A stretch of DNA of 41,860 nt from Mycobacterium sp. 1465703.0 (GCF_001672975.1 NZ_LZKU01000210.1:1-41860), one strand, 5' to 3'. Counted from the first letter of the stretch, positions 16,658 through 26,900 are shown. The notes: generated by a model from the letters alone, not told the origin. Program-made: numbers and translations.

Positions 16658-17671
16658 ATGCCCACGCACCGAGCTGTCCATGTCCCGTCCGCCGGCGCAG
16701 CTTTGGAGCTGGTCGATGCCGAAACCACGCCGCCGGGCCGCGGTGAGGTACGACTGACGGTCGCCGCCTGCGGTGTGTGTGGCACCGACGCGCACTTCGT
16801 CAACGGCGGGTTTCCGGGCATGTCGTGGCCGCTGACCCCCGGACATGAAATCGCCGGCAAGATCGCCGAAATCGGTGACGGTGTCCAGGATTTCGCTGTC
16901 GGTGATCGGGTCGCGGTCGGCTGGTTCGGCGGCTGCTGCAACCGATGCGATCAATGCCGCAAAGGGCTTTTCATTCACTGCGAGAACGGCAAGGTGCCTA
17001 GTTGGCAGTATCCCGGTGGATACGCCGAGTCGGTGACCGTGCCGGTCAGTGCGCTGGCCCGAATACCAGCCGAGCTTTCCGACGCCGAAGCCGCCCCGAT
17101 GGGATGTGCCGGTGTGACCACCTACAACGCTTTACGACACACCAAGGCGTTCCCCGGCGATCGGGTGGCGATACTCGGTGTCGGCGGGCTGGGGCACCTT
17201 GGGGTGCAGTTCGCCCGGGCGATGGGCTTCGAGACCATCGCGATCAACCGGGGTACCGGCAAAGCCGACGACGCGCGGAAACTGGGCGCTCATCATTACA
17301 TCGACTCCACGGCCAACGATCCCGCCGAAGCGCTGAAGGCCTTGGGCGGTGCGACGGTCGTGCTGGCCACCGCGGGCAATTCGAAGGCCATGGCCGCCAC
17401 GGTCGGCGGCATCCTGCCCCAGGGTGAACTGGTTACCATCGGGGTCACGCCCGAGCCGCTGCCGATCAGCCCGGTGCAGCTGATAACGCCGGGCATCAGC
17501 ATTGTCGGCCACCCGTCCGGCACGTCGAAGGACGTCGAGGACACAATGCATTTCGCCGTCTTGTCCGGTGTGCGGGCGTGGATCGAGGAACTCCCGCTGT
17601 CGCAAGCCGCGCAGGGTTACGCGGCGCTGGAAGAGGGTCGGGCGCATTACCGCACCGTTTTGACCATGTGA
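16658..17671 (+). CDS. Zinc-dependent alcohol dehydrogenase
   Basis: The product is a 337-residue medium-chain dehydrogenase. The catalytic zinc site is Cys in ACGVCGTDAHF (about residue 40) and His-Glu in TPGHEIAGK (about residue 63). The structural zinc cysteines lie in WFGGCCNRCDQCRKGLFIHC. The NAD(P) motif is VAILGVGGLGHLGVQFA (about residues 168-184). It starts twelve bases after the P450 stop and ends twelve bases before the YceI-like gene, so the three are one operon. A natural role would be oxidation of the P450's alcohol product to the aldehyde. This is inference, because CYP125 enzymes can do further oxidation themselves. I do not recall it at this position in M. tuberculosis. Confidence 0.86.
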   Translation: MPTHRAVHVPSAGAALELVDAETTPPGRGEVRLTVAACGVCGTDAHFVNGGFPGMSWPLTPGHEIAGKIAEIGDGVQDFAVGDRVAVGWFGGCCNRCDQCRKGLFIHCENGKVPSWQYPGGYAESVTVPVSALARIPAELSDAEAAPMGCAGVTTYNALRHTKAFPGDRVAILGVGGLGHLGVQFARAMGFETIAINRGTGKADDARKLGAHHYIDSTANDPAEALKALGGATVVLATAGNSKAMAATVGGILPQGELVTIGVTPEPLPISPVQLITPGISIVGHPSGTSKDVEDTMHFAVLSGVRAWIEELPLSQAAQGYAALEEGRAHYRTVLTM

Positions 17672-17683
17672 CACAGTCGGTCG

Positions 17684-18244
17684 GTGACTTCCGATCAGGG
17701 CGCAGTCTGGACGATCGGTCCGGCCGACGGCGAATTGTTGTTGCACACCGGCGTTGCCGGCAGGGCGGCACGGATGGGCCATCGGCTTGCCATCGCGATG
17801 ACGCGCTGGCGCGCCACCGTAACCTGGGCCGACTCCCGTCCGGTCAGCGCGGTGCTTGCGGTCGAGACCGATTCGTTCGACGTGTTGCGCAGTGAGGGCG
17901 GTGTCAAGGGACTGTCCGGGGCCGAGAAGGCATTGGTACGGTCTAACGCCCTGAAGTCATTGGCGGCCAGTCGATTTCCCGAAATTAGCTATTCCGCAGA
18001 CGCCATCGAGAAGGCTGACGACGGGTACCGCCTGACCGGTGCGCTGAAAATCCGCGGGGTTTCGCGAGAACACGTAATCGAGTTGCACACCGAAGATCTC
18101 GGGCACGCATGGCGGATGTCCGTCGAATCCACCGTCCGTCAGTCCGATTACGGCATCGAGCCCTATTCGCTGTTGATGGGATCGGTCCAAGTCGCCGATG
18201 ACGTGGCGCTGTCGTTTTCCGCGGTCCACGCACGAGGCAATTGA
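17684..18244 (+). CDS. YceI-like lipocalin-fold protein (Rv1890c-like)
   Basis: The product has 186 residues from a GTG at 17684. The pattern of an N-terminal strand GELLLHTGVAGRAARMGHRLAIAMTRWRATVTW, then SADSFDVLRSEGG-like and SLAASRFPEISYSADAIEK segments and a GVSREHVIEL strand, fits the YceI beta-barrel family (PF04264), which binds polyisoprenoids or other amphipathic molecules. There is no signal peptide, so it is probably cytoplasmic. It is the last gene of the P450 operon, and a GC-rich hairpin follows its stop. Mtb Rv1890c (about 203 aa, from memory) occupies this place. Confidence 0.7.
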   Translation: MTSDQGAVWTIGPADGELLLHTGVAGRAARMGHRLAIAMTRWRATVTWADSRPVSAVLAVETDSFDVLRSEGGVKGLSGAEKALVRSNALKSLAASRFPEISYSADAIEKADDGYRLTGALKIRGVSREHVIELHTEDLGHAWRMSVESTVRQSDYGIEPYSLLMGSVQVADDVALSFSAVHARGN

Positions 18245-18249
18245 ATGCG

Positions 18250-18266
18250 GCCGGCCGTCGGCCGGC
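18250..18266. terminator. GC hairpin between convergent genes
   Basis: The arms GCCGGCC and GGCCGGC are exact reverse complements around a GTC loop. The hairpin sits six bases after the YceI-like stop and just before the stop of the convergent gene. There is no U-tract on either strand, which is common for proposed mycobacterial terminators. It could serve both genes. Confidence 0.45.
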
Positions 18267-18274
18267 GGGCGAAC

Positions 18275-19420
18275 TCAGGGCTGGGGTTCGGTGGCCGCAT
18301 GCGGGGCTGAGTCGACCGCCGGTTCGCCGGTGTCGCCGGGAATGTGCTCGAGCACCCGGGTCAAGTAGGGCTGTCGGCTATCGCCGTCTGACCCTCGATC
18401 GCCACCAGCGCCCGGTTCATCTTCCGGAGCCCTCGGCTCCGAAACCGGTTCACCAGCAGTCGGTTTCGCCTGCGGGGTCGGCGGCTTGGCCGGTGGGGCC
18501 GCCGGCAGCGGTGCGACGGCCGTGACCGCCTCGGCGATCTGTGGAGTGGGCGGGTGGGTGGTGTGCTTCGGTGCGGCGGCGCTGGCCGGACCAACGTGAA
18601 TTCCCACCGCGAGTGATACCGAGCCGACGAAGGTGATCGCACCGGCCGCCAATGCCGTCACGGCTCCGGCGTAGGACAACTGCCGCTGGCGAGCGGGTGC
18701 CGGAACGGGTTCGCTGATGCGCTCCACCAGCTGCTCGTCGGTGAACTCGGTGCTGCGAGCCGCGGACAGCGCCGCTCCCCGAGCGACGGTCACCTGGGCC
18801 ATCGATTGCACGAAAACCGGTACCGGCAAGGTTTTTTCGAGTTGCCAGGAGAGCCCATCGATATCGCTGTGGGCGCCGACCACCACAACGCCGCCCGGCT
18901 GCCACCCGTTGCGTTCGAACATGCCGGTCAGCCAGCGGGTCAGACCGTCGAAGCCGCCGCGCACCTGCTTGGTCGCCGTCTGGGTCTCCCCATCGTGCGT
19001 GTCGACCATGACGACGGTCGTCCAGTCATGGTCGAGGATGCAAACCGCGGTCTGCTCGTAACCGATGACCGGCGCGATCGCCTGGGCCAAAGTCTCGATG
19101 GCATCGAGGAACCGGATCGGCACAACGTTGTCGAGCCCGGCGTCGGTCAACGCCTCCAATACCAGCGCGGCTTGTGCGGCGGCCTCGTCGTTCCAGGTCA
19201 CTCCGATGACACGCACACGGTTTTCGTTCGCAGCCGCCGCGGTCTCGACTCCCAACACCTCGTCGACTATCTGCTCCGCGGTACTCACGGCGCGGACGCC
19301 ATGGCCTGCATGCAACGTCAGCTCCTGGTGATCCAGGATGGTGCCGTCCGCGCCGTGTCCTTCAGCGAGGACCCACCCAACCGTGGTCGGCGTCACTGAT
19401 AGGCCAAGAACGGTGTCCAA
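18275..19420 (-). CDS. Mycobacterial DUF7159-type protein: actin/Hsp70-like N-domain, one membrane helix, Pro-rich tail (Rv1887-like)
   Basis: The product has 381 residues. Residues 1-230 look like an acetate/sugar kinase-Hsp70-actin type fold: VLGLSVTPTTVGWVLAEG at the start as a phosphate-1-like strand, AVCILDHDWTTVVMVD as phosphate-2, and a VVVVGAHSDIDGL stretch. A single hydrophobic helix lies at about residues 251-275 (AGAVTALAAGAITFVGSVSLAVGI). It is followed by a 110-residue Pro/Ala/Glu-rich, probably exported or disordered tail. The fold reading is inference; the function is unknown. Size and strand match Rv1887 (380 aa, from memory). It is convergent with the YceI-like gene and divergent from fbpB across a 698-base gap. 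Confidence 0.7.
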   Translation of the reverse strand: MDTVLGLSVTPTTVGWVLAEGHGADGTILDHQELTLHAGHGVRAVSTAEQIVDEVLGVETAAAANENRVRVIGVTWNDEAAAQAALVLEALTDAGLDNVVPIRFLDAIETLAQAIAPVIGYEQTAVCILDHDWTTVVMVDTHDGETQTATKQVRGGFDGLTRWLTGMFERNGWQPGGVVVVGAHSDIDGLSWQLEKTLPVPVFVQSMAQVTVARGAALSAARSTEFTDEQLVERISEPVPAPARQRQLSYAGAVTALAAGAITFVGSVSLAVGIHVGPASAAAPKHTTHPPTPQIAEAVTAVAPLPAAPPAKPPTPQAKPTAGEPVSEPRAPEDEPGAGGDRGSDGDSRQPYLTRVLEHIPGDTGEPAVDSAPHAATEPQP

Positions 19421-21111
<1,691 letters not shown>

Positions 21112-21130
21112 CCTATTCGCCCGCTCGGTC

Positions 21131-21166
21131 ACTACTGCGCCTGACGACTCCGTCTGGCGCAGTAGT
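21131..21166 (+). terminator. Long hairpin after fbpB
   Basis: The arms ACTACTGCGCC (21131-21141) and GGCGCAGTAGT (21156-21166) are perfect 11-base complements. Within the loop a second stem, GACG-ACTC-CGTC, extends the structure past a T-T mismatch to about 16 paired positions. It starts 20 bases after the fbpB stop. No U-tract follows, but the strength and place suit a terminator or a 3'-end stabiliser separating fbpB from the chorismate mutase gene. Confidence 0.65.
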
Positions 21167-21193
21167 GCGTTATAGGGGTTGATAATCGTCGTC

Positions 21194-21775
21194 ATGCACC
21201 GCCGCCGGTACCAGCGTCGTCTGGCCGCTGCTGCCTGGTGTGTGGTTATCGGAAGCTGGGCGGTGCTTGTGGCGCCGGCCCGCGCCGACACCGCCACTCC
21301 GCTAACCGCTTTGGTCGAGGCCGCTGCGCAACGGCTGCAGGTTGCCGAACCGGTCGCCGCCTTCAAATGGAATAGGCATGGCGCCGTTGAAGACCCGGCG
21401 CGGGCGCAGGAAGAGCTGGCCAAGCTGGGCGACGAGGCCGCCGCCGAAAACATCGACCGCGACTACGTCACCCGGGTTTTCGGCGACCAGATCAGTGCGA
21501 CCGAGGCCATCGAATACCGCCGATTCGCGGACTGGAAGCTCAATCCGTCGAGCGCTCCGGCTGCGTCGCCGGACCTTTCGTCGTCGCGGTCAGCGATCGA
21601 CGCCCTCAACCAGACAATGCTGACTCAAGTTTTGTCCAACTGGGACCTGCTGCATTCGCCCGCCTGCGCCGCGCAACTGGATGCCGCGCGGGCCGGTGTC
21701 GTCCAGGGCCGTCAGCTCGACGGCCTTTATCAACAGGCCTTATCGTCAGCGACGCAGTCATACTGCCAGCGATAA
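21194..21775 (+). CDS. Secreted chorismate mutase (AroQ-gamma, *MtCM type)
   Basis: The product has 193 residues from the ATG at 21194; a TTG at 21179 would add five. The signal peptide ([25 protein letters not shown]) ends near residue 31. The mature all-helical enzyme converts chorismate to prephenate in the periplasm or outside the cell. Catalytic residues expected from the M. tuberculosis enzyme are visible: Arg in AAQRLQVAE, Lys in AAFKW, Arg in [12 protein letters not shown] with Glu in [14 protein letters not shown], and the C-terminal Cys pair ([13 protein letters not shown]). Position and sequence match Rv1885c. A periplasmic chorismate mutase has no known partner in mycobacteria, and no other shikimate gene is nearby. 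Confidence 0.93.
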   Translation: MHRRRYQRRLAAAAWCVVIGSWAVLVAPARADTATPLTALVEAAAQRLQVAEPVAAFKWNRHGAVEDPARAQEELAKLGDEAAAENIDRDYVTRVFGDQISATEAIEYRRFADWKLNPSSAPAASPDLSSSRSAIDALNQTMLTQVLSNWDLLHSPACAAQLDAARAGVVQGRQLDGLYQQALSSATQSYCQR

Positions 21776-21907
21776 TTTACTTTTTCCTCACCATTTTCTA
21801 ACGGTTTCATTCGCCCTGCTAATAAGGCGATTTCCGCTGATAGATGGCATATCTCGCGCCATTTTCGAATAGGTAACGCTTTGGCTACGCCAGCCGAAAT
21901 GCTGGAC

Positions 21908-22318
21908 ATGAAATATCTCTGCAAGCTTCTCGTCAAGTCCATGGTGGTCGGCGGGTTCGTTGCAGCATCGATGACTTCGTCCGCAGGTGTGGTGAGCGCA
22001 GACCCCGCTCCCAACTGGGACGCGATCGCTCAGTGCGAATCCGGTGGCAACTGGCACGCCAACACCGGGAACGGCAATTACGGTGGACTGCAATTCAAAC
22101 CGAGCACGTGGGCCCGCTACGGCGGCGTGGGCAACCCGGCGGCCGCATCCAGAGAGCAGCAAATCGCGGTGGCCAACCGCGTTTTCGCCGAAGAGGGCGT
22201 GGAGGCCTGGCCGAAGTGCGGCGCGCAATCGGGTCTTCCGATCGGTTGGTACTCCCACCCCGCCCAGGGCATCAAGCAGATCATCAACGGGCTCATCCAG
22301 GCGGCCGTCCCGCGCTGA
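21908..22318 (+). CDS. rpfC: Resuscitation-promoting factor RpfC, peptidoglycan-cleaving transglycosylase
   Basis: The product has 136 residues from the ATG at 21908; ATG 21899 and TTG 21881 are alternatives. A Sec signal ([30 protein letters not shown]) is followed directly by the lysozyme-like Rpf domain, [28 protein letters not shown]. The Glu after the first Cys is the catalytic acid, and the Cys in WPKCGAQ is its disulfide partner. Rpf proteins cleave the glycan strand, often with RipA, to permit regrowth from dormancy. This is a minimal form without long repeats or other domains. The 120-base leader is unusually AT-rich for the window, and a small hairpin (CCAGC-N6-GCTGG, 21890-21905) immediately precedes the chosen ATG. 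Confidence 0.92.
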   Translation: MKYLCKLLVKSMVVGGFVAASMTSSAGVVSADPAPNWDAIAQCESGGNWHANTGNGNYGGLQFKPSTWARYGGVGNPAAASREQQIAVANRVFAEEGVEAWPKCGAQSGLPIGWYSHPAQGIKQIINGLIQAAVPR

Positions 22319-22371
22319 TGAAACGCACCTGCGGTCTATGACCAAGCGCCCGGCTGTGTTTGGATCAGGCC

Positions 22372-22836
22372 ATGGAAGGTTCGGCGACTGTTCATATGGC
22401 GGCGCCTGCGGCCAAGATCTGGGATCTCATCGCAGACGTCCGCAACACCGGAAAGTTCTCTCCGGAAGTTTTCGAAGCCGAGTGGCTGGGCGGCGCGACC
22501 GGCCCGGCCCTCGGCGCGAAATTCCGCGGTCACGTCAAGCGCAACGAGATGGGGCCGGTGTATTGGACGACGTGCAAGGTCACCGCGTGCGAACCGGGTC
22601 GCGAATTCGGCTTCACGGTGCTCCTCGGTGACAGGCCGGTCAACAACTGGCACTATCGCTTGGCTCCCAGCGGTGGCGGAACCGATGTCACCGAGTCGTT
22701 TCGGCTCAACCCGGCACCCTGGCTGGGCGTGTACTGGTTGTTCGGTGGGTTTCTGCGTAAGCGCCGCAACATCCGCGACATGACTAAGACACTGAACCGC
22801 ATCAAAGACGTGGTCGAGGCGGCTGACACGCCGTGA
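22372..22836 (+). CDS. SRPBCC (START-like) lipid-binding-fold protein (Rv1883c-like)
   Basis: The product has 154 residues from the ATG at 22372, the family start EGSATVHMAAPAAKIWDLIADV. Twelve bases upstream a TTG would add four residues. The polyketide-cyclase/START fold is indicated by the N-terminal strand and helix, the central GPVYWTTCKVTACEPGREFGF strands and the long C-terminal helix (RRNIRDMTKTLNRIKDVVEAA). Such proteins bind or modify hydrophobic ligands in the cytosol. Its stop overlaps the start of the following SDR gene (GTGA, four bases), so the two are translationally coupled and may act on the same ligand. Confidence 0.85.
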   Translation: MEGSATVHMAAPAAKIWDLIADVRNTGKFSPEVFEAEWLGGATGPALGAKFRGHVKRNEMGPVYWTTCKVTACEPGREFGFTVLLGDRPVNNWHYRLAPSGGGTDVTESFRLNPAPWLGVYWLFGGFLRKRRNIRDMTKTLNRIKDVVEAADTP

Positions 22837-23666
22837 AATCGGTCTTCATCACCGGCGCGGGCAGCGGTATGGGCCGCGAGGGAGCAAAGCTGTTCCATGC
22901 CAACGGTTGGCGGGTCGGTGCGATTGACCGCAACGACGACGGCTTGGCCACACTGAACGACGAACTCGGCGGCGATCGGCTGTGGACCCGCGCCGTCGAC
23001 GTGACCGATAAGGCCGCCCTGGACAGTGCCCTGGCCGACTTCTGCGCCGGCAATCCCGGTGGCGGTCTCGACATGATGTGGAACAACGCCGGCATCGGCG
23101 AATCCGGTTGGTTCGAGGACGTGCCCTATGACGCCGCGATGCGTGTCGTCGAGGTCAATTACAAAGCGGTGCTGAACGGCGCGTACGCGTCATTGCCCTA
23201 TCTCAAAAAGTCCCCTGGCAGCCTGATGTTCTCGACGTCGTCGTCTTCGGGGACCTACGGCATGCCCCGCCTCGCCGTCTATTCGTCGACCAAGCACGCG
23301 GTCAAAGGTCTGACCGAGGCGCTCAGCGTGGAGTGGCAGCGACATGGCGTACGCGTCGCCGATGTGTTGCCCGGTCTGATCGACACCGCCATCCTCACGA
23401 CGACCACCAACCACTCCGACGACGGCCGCGCGCCCATGACGGCTGAGCAACTGCGGGCCACCGCGCCCAAGAAGGGCATGCTCCGGCTGATGCCGGCCAG
23501 CAGCGTGGCCGAGACGGCGTGGCAGGCTTACCACAATCAAAAGCGGTTGCACTGGTATGTACCCAAGAGCATTCGGCTGATCGACTTGTTCAAGGGCCTG
23601 AGCCCGGAGTTCGTGCGACGCAGCATTGTCAAGTCCCTACCCGCGCTCATGCCGAAGCGGCAGTAA
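22833..23666 (+). CDS. Short-chain dehydrogenase/reductase (Rv1882c-like)
   Basis: The product has 277 residues from a GTG that overlaps the previous stop. The cofactor motif TGAGSGMG is at residues 7-14 and NNAG at about residue 87. The catalytic Ser lies in MFSTSSSSGTYGMP and the Tyr-x-x-x-Lys in YSSTKHAVKGL, so it is an active classical SDR. The Arg in IDRNDDG after the second strand hints at acidic-residue-led cofactor choice, and NAD is likelier. The C-terminal extension (HWYVPKSIRLIDLFKGLSPEFVRRSIVKSLP) is amphipathic and may touch membrane or lipid. The substrate is unknown, but pairing with the SRPBCC protein suggests a lipophilic one. Confidence 0.9.
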   Translation: MKSVFITGAGSGMGREGAKLFHANGWRVGAIDRNDDGLATLNDELGGDRLWTRAVDVTDKAALDSALADFCAGNPGGGLDMMWNNAGIGESGWFEDVPYDAAMRVVEVNYKAVLNGAYASLPYLKKSPGSLMFSTSSSSGTYGMPRLAVYSSTKHAVKGLTEALSVEWQRHGVRVADVLPGLIDTAILTTTTNHSDDGRAPMTAEQLRATAPKKGMLRLMPASSVAETAWQAYHNQKRLHWYVPKSIRLIDLFKGLSPEFVRRSIVKSLPALMPKRQ

Positions 23667-23678
23667 GGAGGTCGGCTG

Positions 23679-24101
23679 GTGCAAAAGCGTTTGCTCACAG
23701 TCGCTTTGGTGTTGACGGCGATTATCGTCAGCGTCCCAGGGTGCAGTTCGCCGCAGACGACGTCTCGCCGTGCGGCCCGGCTGACCATTGACGGCGCCAC
23801 TCACACGACGCGTCCGCCGTCGTGCCGGCAAGACCAGATGTATCGCACCATCACCATCGGCGAGCGCGATGGCGGGGTCGAAGCGGTGGTGTTGCTCAGC
23901 GGCTACCGAGTTATGCCGCAGTGGGTGAAGATTCGCAATGTCGACGGATTCACCGGCAGCTTCTGGCAAGGCGGGGTGGGCGACGCGCACGTCGATCTCA
24001 CCAACGACGCGTACACCATCGCCGGCAGCGCGTACGGGATCAACAACAGCAACCCCAACAAAGTGGTGACCACCGACTTCAAAATCGTCGCTCAGTGCTG
24101 A
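23679..24101 (+). CDS. lppE: Lipoprotein LppE, LpqH (19-kDa antigen) family
   Basis: The product has 140 residues from a GTG preceded by TAAGGAGG. The lipoprotein signal ends in the lipobox VPGC (Cys at residue 22), so the mature protein is tethered to the outer face of the membrane. The remainder fits the LpqH-type fold with two conserved cysteines (PPSCRQD near residue 49 and the final Cys) and strands VLLSGYRVMPQWVKIRNVDGFTGSFWQGG. The function is unknown; relatives are TLR2 agonists. Length equals what I recall for Rv1881c. It is the third gene of the SRPBCC-SDR-lppE-cyp140 run. Confidence 0.9.
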   Translation: MQKRLLTVALVLTAIIVSVPGCSSPQTTSRRAARLTIDGATHTTRPPSCRQDQMYRTITIGERDGGVEAVVLLSGYRVMPQWVKIRNVDGFTGSFWQGGVGDAHVDLTNDAYTIAGSAYGINNSNPNKVVTTDFKIVAQC

Positions 24102-24157
24102 CTCCCGAGGTGGTCGGGGCCTAGGCTCGAACCGACACCCGAGCGAGGGAGGGGCCG

Positions 24158-25480
24158 GTGAAGGAACGATTGCACTGGTTCGCGATGCATGGGTTCATCC
24201 GGGGCGCCGCGGCGCTGGGAGCCCGCCGCGGTGACGTCCAGGCCAGGCTGATCGCCGATCCGTCGGTGGCCGCCGACCCAGTGCGCTACTACGACGAAGT
24301 GCGTGCCCGCGGCAAGCTGGTGAAAGGCCGCGTCGCCTACCTGACCGCCGACCACCCACTCGCTCATGAGCTGCTGCGGTCCGATGATTTCCGGGTGCTG
24401 ATCTTCGGATCGAATCTGCCGACGCCGTTGCGATGGCTCGAACGCCGGACCCGCGACGACTTCCTGCACCCACTGCGTGCACCGTCGCTACTGGCCGTCG
24501 AGCCGCCCGACCACACCCGCTACCGCAAAACCGTTTCGGCGGTGTTCACCCCCAGAGCGGTTGCCGCGCTGCGAGATCGGGTGCAGCAGACCGCCGGTGA
24601 GTTATTGGATCGGCTGGCCGGCGAATCGGGTGTGGTGGATATCGTCGGGCGGTATTGCGCCCAACTCCCGGTCTCGATCATCAGCGACATCCTCGGTGTG
24701 CCCGAGTCGGAGCGGCGGCGCGTCTTAGAATTCGGTGAACTGGCCGCGCCGAGTCTTGACATCGGGTTGCCGTGGCGGCAGTACCGCAGCGTGCAGGAAG
24801 GGATCGCCGGCTTCAGCTGCTGGCTGGCCGAGCATTTGCAGCAGTTGCGAGTCTCCCCCAGCGACAACTTGATGAGCCAGCTGATCCAGACCGCCGAAAG
24901 CGGTTCTGCCGAAACCTATCTCGATGAACACGAGCTCCAGGCGATCGCCGGACTGGTGCTGGCCGCCGGCTTCGAGACCACGGTGAACTTGCTCGGCAAC
25001 GGGATTCGCATGCTGCTCGATGCGCCCTGGCACCTCGAGACTCTGCGGCGACGTCCCGAATTGTGGCCCAATGCCGTCGAAGAGATCCTGCGGCTGGAAT
25101 CGCCGGTGCAGTTGACCGCGCGGATGGCGCGGGGTGATGTCGAGGTAGCCGGGAGGCAGCTGGAACGGGGCGATCTGGTGCTGGTGTATCTGGCTGCCGC
25201 CAACCGGGATCCGGCCGTGTTTCCCGATCCGCACCGTTTTGATATCGAAAGGTCAAACGCCGGAAGGCATCTGGCCTTCTCCGGCGGCCGACACTTTTGC
25301 CTGGGCGCGGCCCTCGCCCGTGCGGAGGGAGAAGTCGGACTGCGCACGTTCTTCGACCGATTCCCCCAGGTGCGCGCCGCGGGCGCCGGCAGCAGGCGCG
25401 AAACCCGGGTGCTGCGAGGGTGGTCGACGTTGCCGGTGACCCTGGGGCCGGCCCGGTCGATGGCTCGTGTCGACGGCTAG
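24158..25480 (+). CDS. cyp140: Cytochrome P450 CYP140 family
   Basis: The product has 440 residues from a GTG with GAGGGAGGGG upstream. The I-helix motif is VLAAGFETTVNLLGN, with Phe replacing the usual small or acidic residue before ETT. The ExxR motif is EILR in VEEILRLESPVQL. The PERF-like segment is FPDPHRFDIER, and the heme-ligand Cys381 lies in FSGGRHFCLGAALAR. Substrate and redox partner are unknown; no ferredoxin is adjacent. It closes the lppE operon. Its last 96 bases recur as a diverged copy at 27089-27184, part of a duplication scar. In M. tuberculosis the gene (Rv1880c) faces Rv1879 directly, whereas here 4.8 kb separates the two. Confidence 0.93.
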   Translation: MKERLHWFAMHGFIRGAAALGARRGDVQARLIADPSVAADPVRYYDEVRARGKLVKGRVAYLTADHPLAHELLRSDDFRVLIFGSNLPTPLRWLERRTRDDFLHPLRAPSLLAVEPPDHTRYRKTVSAVFTPRAVAALRDRVQQTAGELLDRLAGESGVVDIVGRYCAQLPVSIISDILGVPESERRRVLEFGELAAPSLDIGLPWRQYRSVQEGIAGFSCWLAEHLQQLRVSPSDNLMSQLIQTAESGSAETYLDEHELQAIAGLVLAAGFETTVNLLGNGIRMLLDAPWHLETLRRRPELWPNAVEEILRLESPVQLTARMARGDVEVAGRQLERGDLVLVYLAAANRDPAVFPDPHRFDIERSNAGRHLAFSGGRHFCLGAALARAEGEVGLRTFFDRFPQVRAAGAGSRRETRVLRGWSTLPVTLGPARSMARVDG

Positions 25481-25629
25481 GAGTCTGCGCGCCTCCGAAA
25501 CGCTAGGAGCCCGACGATGATTACGCCGGCAGCGGTTCTGGCAACGCAGCCACGGTTTTTCGCCCACCAGTCGTCGTGCACCGTTTACAGCCGTGGCCCT
25601 CGACCCACTGGCGACAACCCCGGTTGACG

Positions 25630-26067
25630 CTAGGACTCGGCCAGCCTCTTGAGGCGCTTGAGGGTTTGGCTCACGTTGCGCCCGACCTGACGCACCGCGA
25701 TCCGGTCGGCGATGTACCCGAACAGTCCCCCGGGCGCCTGATAGGAAAGCCGGAACGTCACCCTCGTGCGACCATCGTTGTCACAATCGCGCAGCCGGAT
25801 CCGGCCCCGCAGCGTGACCCCGGTGATCCCCACCCACGCGATGTCGCGGTCGTCGTCGAACTCGACCACCTCGATGAGGCCGCCGACGGGGACGGAACCG
25901 ATCTTCCAGTGCACGGTGTAGCGCGCGCCGACGCCGGCCGGCTGGTCGTTCGAGGATTCCCAGCGCTCCAGGCTGGTCATGAACGACGGGTAGCAGTCCG
26001 GGTCGCTGACGATCTTCCACACCGTGGACCGGTCGGCCTTGATGACGCAACGGCGTTCGACGCGCAT
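25630..26067 (-). CDS. SRPBCC (polyketide-cyclase/START-like) protein
   Basis: The product has 145 residues from the ATG at 26067; longer upstream frames overlap the acyltransferase and are not used. It opens RVERRCVIKADRSTVWKIVSDPDCYPSFMTSLERWE, the usual SRPBCC first strand and helices. Strands such as ARYTVHWKIGSVPVGGLIEVVEFDDDRDIAWVGI follow, then a C-terminal helix (VSQTLKRLKRLAES). It is expected to bind a hydrophobic ligand in the cytosol. The ATG overlaps the stop of the acyltransferase (TGATG), so the two are translationally coupled and probably serve the same lipid. Convergent with cyp140 at a distance of 149 bases in which I see nothing else. Confidence 0.85.
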   Translation of the reverse strand: MRVERRCVIKADRSTVWKIVSDPDCYPSFMTSLERWESSNDQPAGVGARYTVHWKIGSVPVGGLIEVVEFDDDRDIAWVGITGVTLRGRIRLRDCDNDGRTRVTFRLSYQAPGGLFGYIADRIAVRQVGRNVSQTLKRLKRLAES

Positions 26068-26900
26068 CAGCCGATCACCGGGAATCGCCGTTCGGCGGCC
26101 AGCCGGTCGACGCCGCCCTGCAGGCTGGCCATCACCTTGTCGTGCACCGCCTGGTCGTCGCCATCCACGTCGATCGGGTGCTGGACCTCGATCACGATCT
26201 TGGTGGGCAACGGAATGTGGCCCGCCAGGTCGCTGATGTTGAGGCCCCAGGGCAGCGCCAGCGATATCGGGATGCTTTTGAGGCGGAGCAGCTTGTCGGC
26301 CATCAGTAGCTTGGCCAGCCACTGCCCGCGGTTGAGGAACAACGCGCTTTCCTGACCGCCGACGCTGGCGACGGGGACAATCGGCACCCCGGCCTCGCGG
26401 GCCAGCTTCACGTAGCCCATGCGCCCGCCGAAGTCGACCTTGTGGCGTTCCCACGAGGGCCGGAACACCTCGTAGTCGCCGCCCGGATAGACCAGCAGCG
26501 CGGCGCCGGAATCCAGTGCGAGACGGGCGTTTTCGGGATTGGCGGCGACGGTGCCGAATTTACGCAGCCAGCCCAGCGGCGGTGCGGACACCACGAGGTT
26601 GTGGGCCAACTGGTAGAAGGGTCGCTCGACGCCGAAGTAGGAGCAGAAGGCCAGCGTGAACACGAAGGTGTCGGGTGGCACATTGCCGCCACTGTGGTTG
26701 CCGACCAGCAGGACCGGCCCTTCCGCCGGAATGCGATCGAGGCCCCGTACGTCCGCCCGGAAATAGAACGACGCGAGCAGCCAGGTGCCCGGGAGCTGGT
26801 CGCGAATGTAGTCCGGGTCGCGCTGGTCGAGGTCCGCTTTGGGCACCCACGACACAACCTTGTCGCGGGCCCACTCCAAGACGCCCTTCGCGGTCGCCAT
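26067..26900 (-). CDS. PlsC/DGAT-like lysophospholipid acyltransferase family protein
   Basis: The product has 277 residues. The acyltransferase block I region is GPVLLVGNHSGGNVPPDTF (about residues 61-79), with the NHSGG...D variant typical of the DGAT-like branch rather than the HX4D of PlsC. A later block is LLVYPGGDYEVFRPSWERHKVDFGGRMGYVKLA (about residues 134-166), followed by GVPIVPVASVG. One or two hydrophobic stretches (TWLLASFYF, FTLAFCSYFG) suggest membrane association. It should acylate a glycerolipid or related alcohol using acyl-CoA. It is coupled to the downstream SRPBCC gene. A TATACG -10-like element at 26908-26913 lies seven bases before the ATG, so the mRNA may be leaderless. 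Confidence 0.85.
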   Translation of the reverse strand: MATAKGVLEWARDKVVSWVPKADLDQRDPDYIRDQLPGTWLLASFYFRADVRGLDRIPAEGPVLLVGNHSGGNVPPDTFVFTLAFCSYFGVERPFYQLAHNLVVSAPPLGWLRKFGTVAANPENARLALDSGAALLVYPGGDYEVFRPSWERHKVDFGGRMGYVKLAREAGVPIVPVASVGGQESALFLNRGQWLAKLLMADKLLRLKSIPISLALPWGLNISDLAGHIPLPTKIVIEVQHPIDVDGDDQAVHDKVMASLQGGVDRLAAERRFPVIG

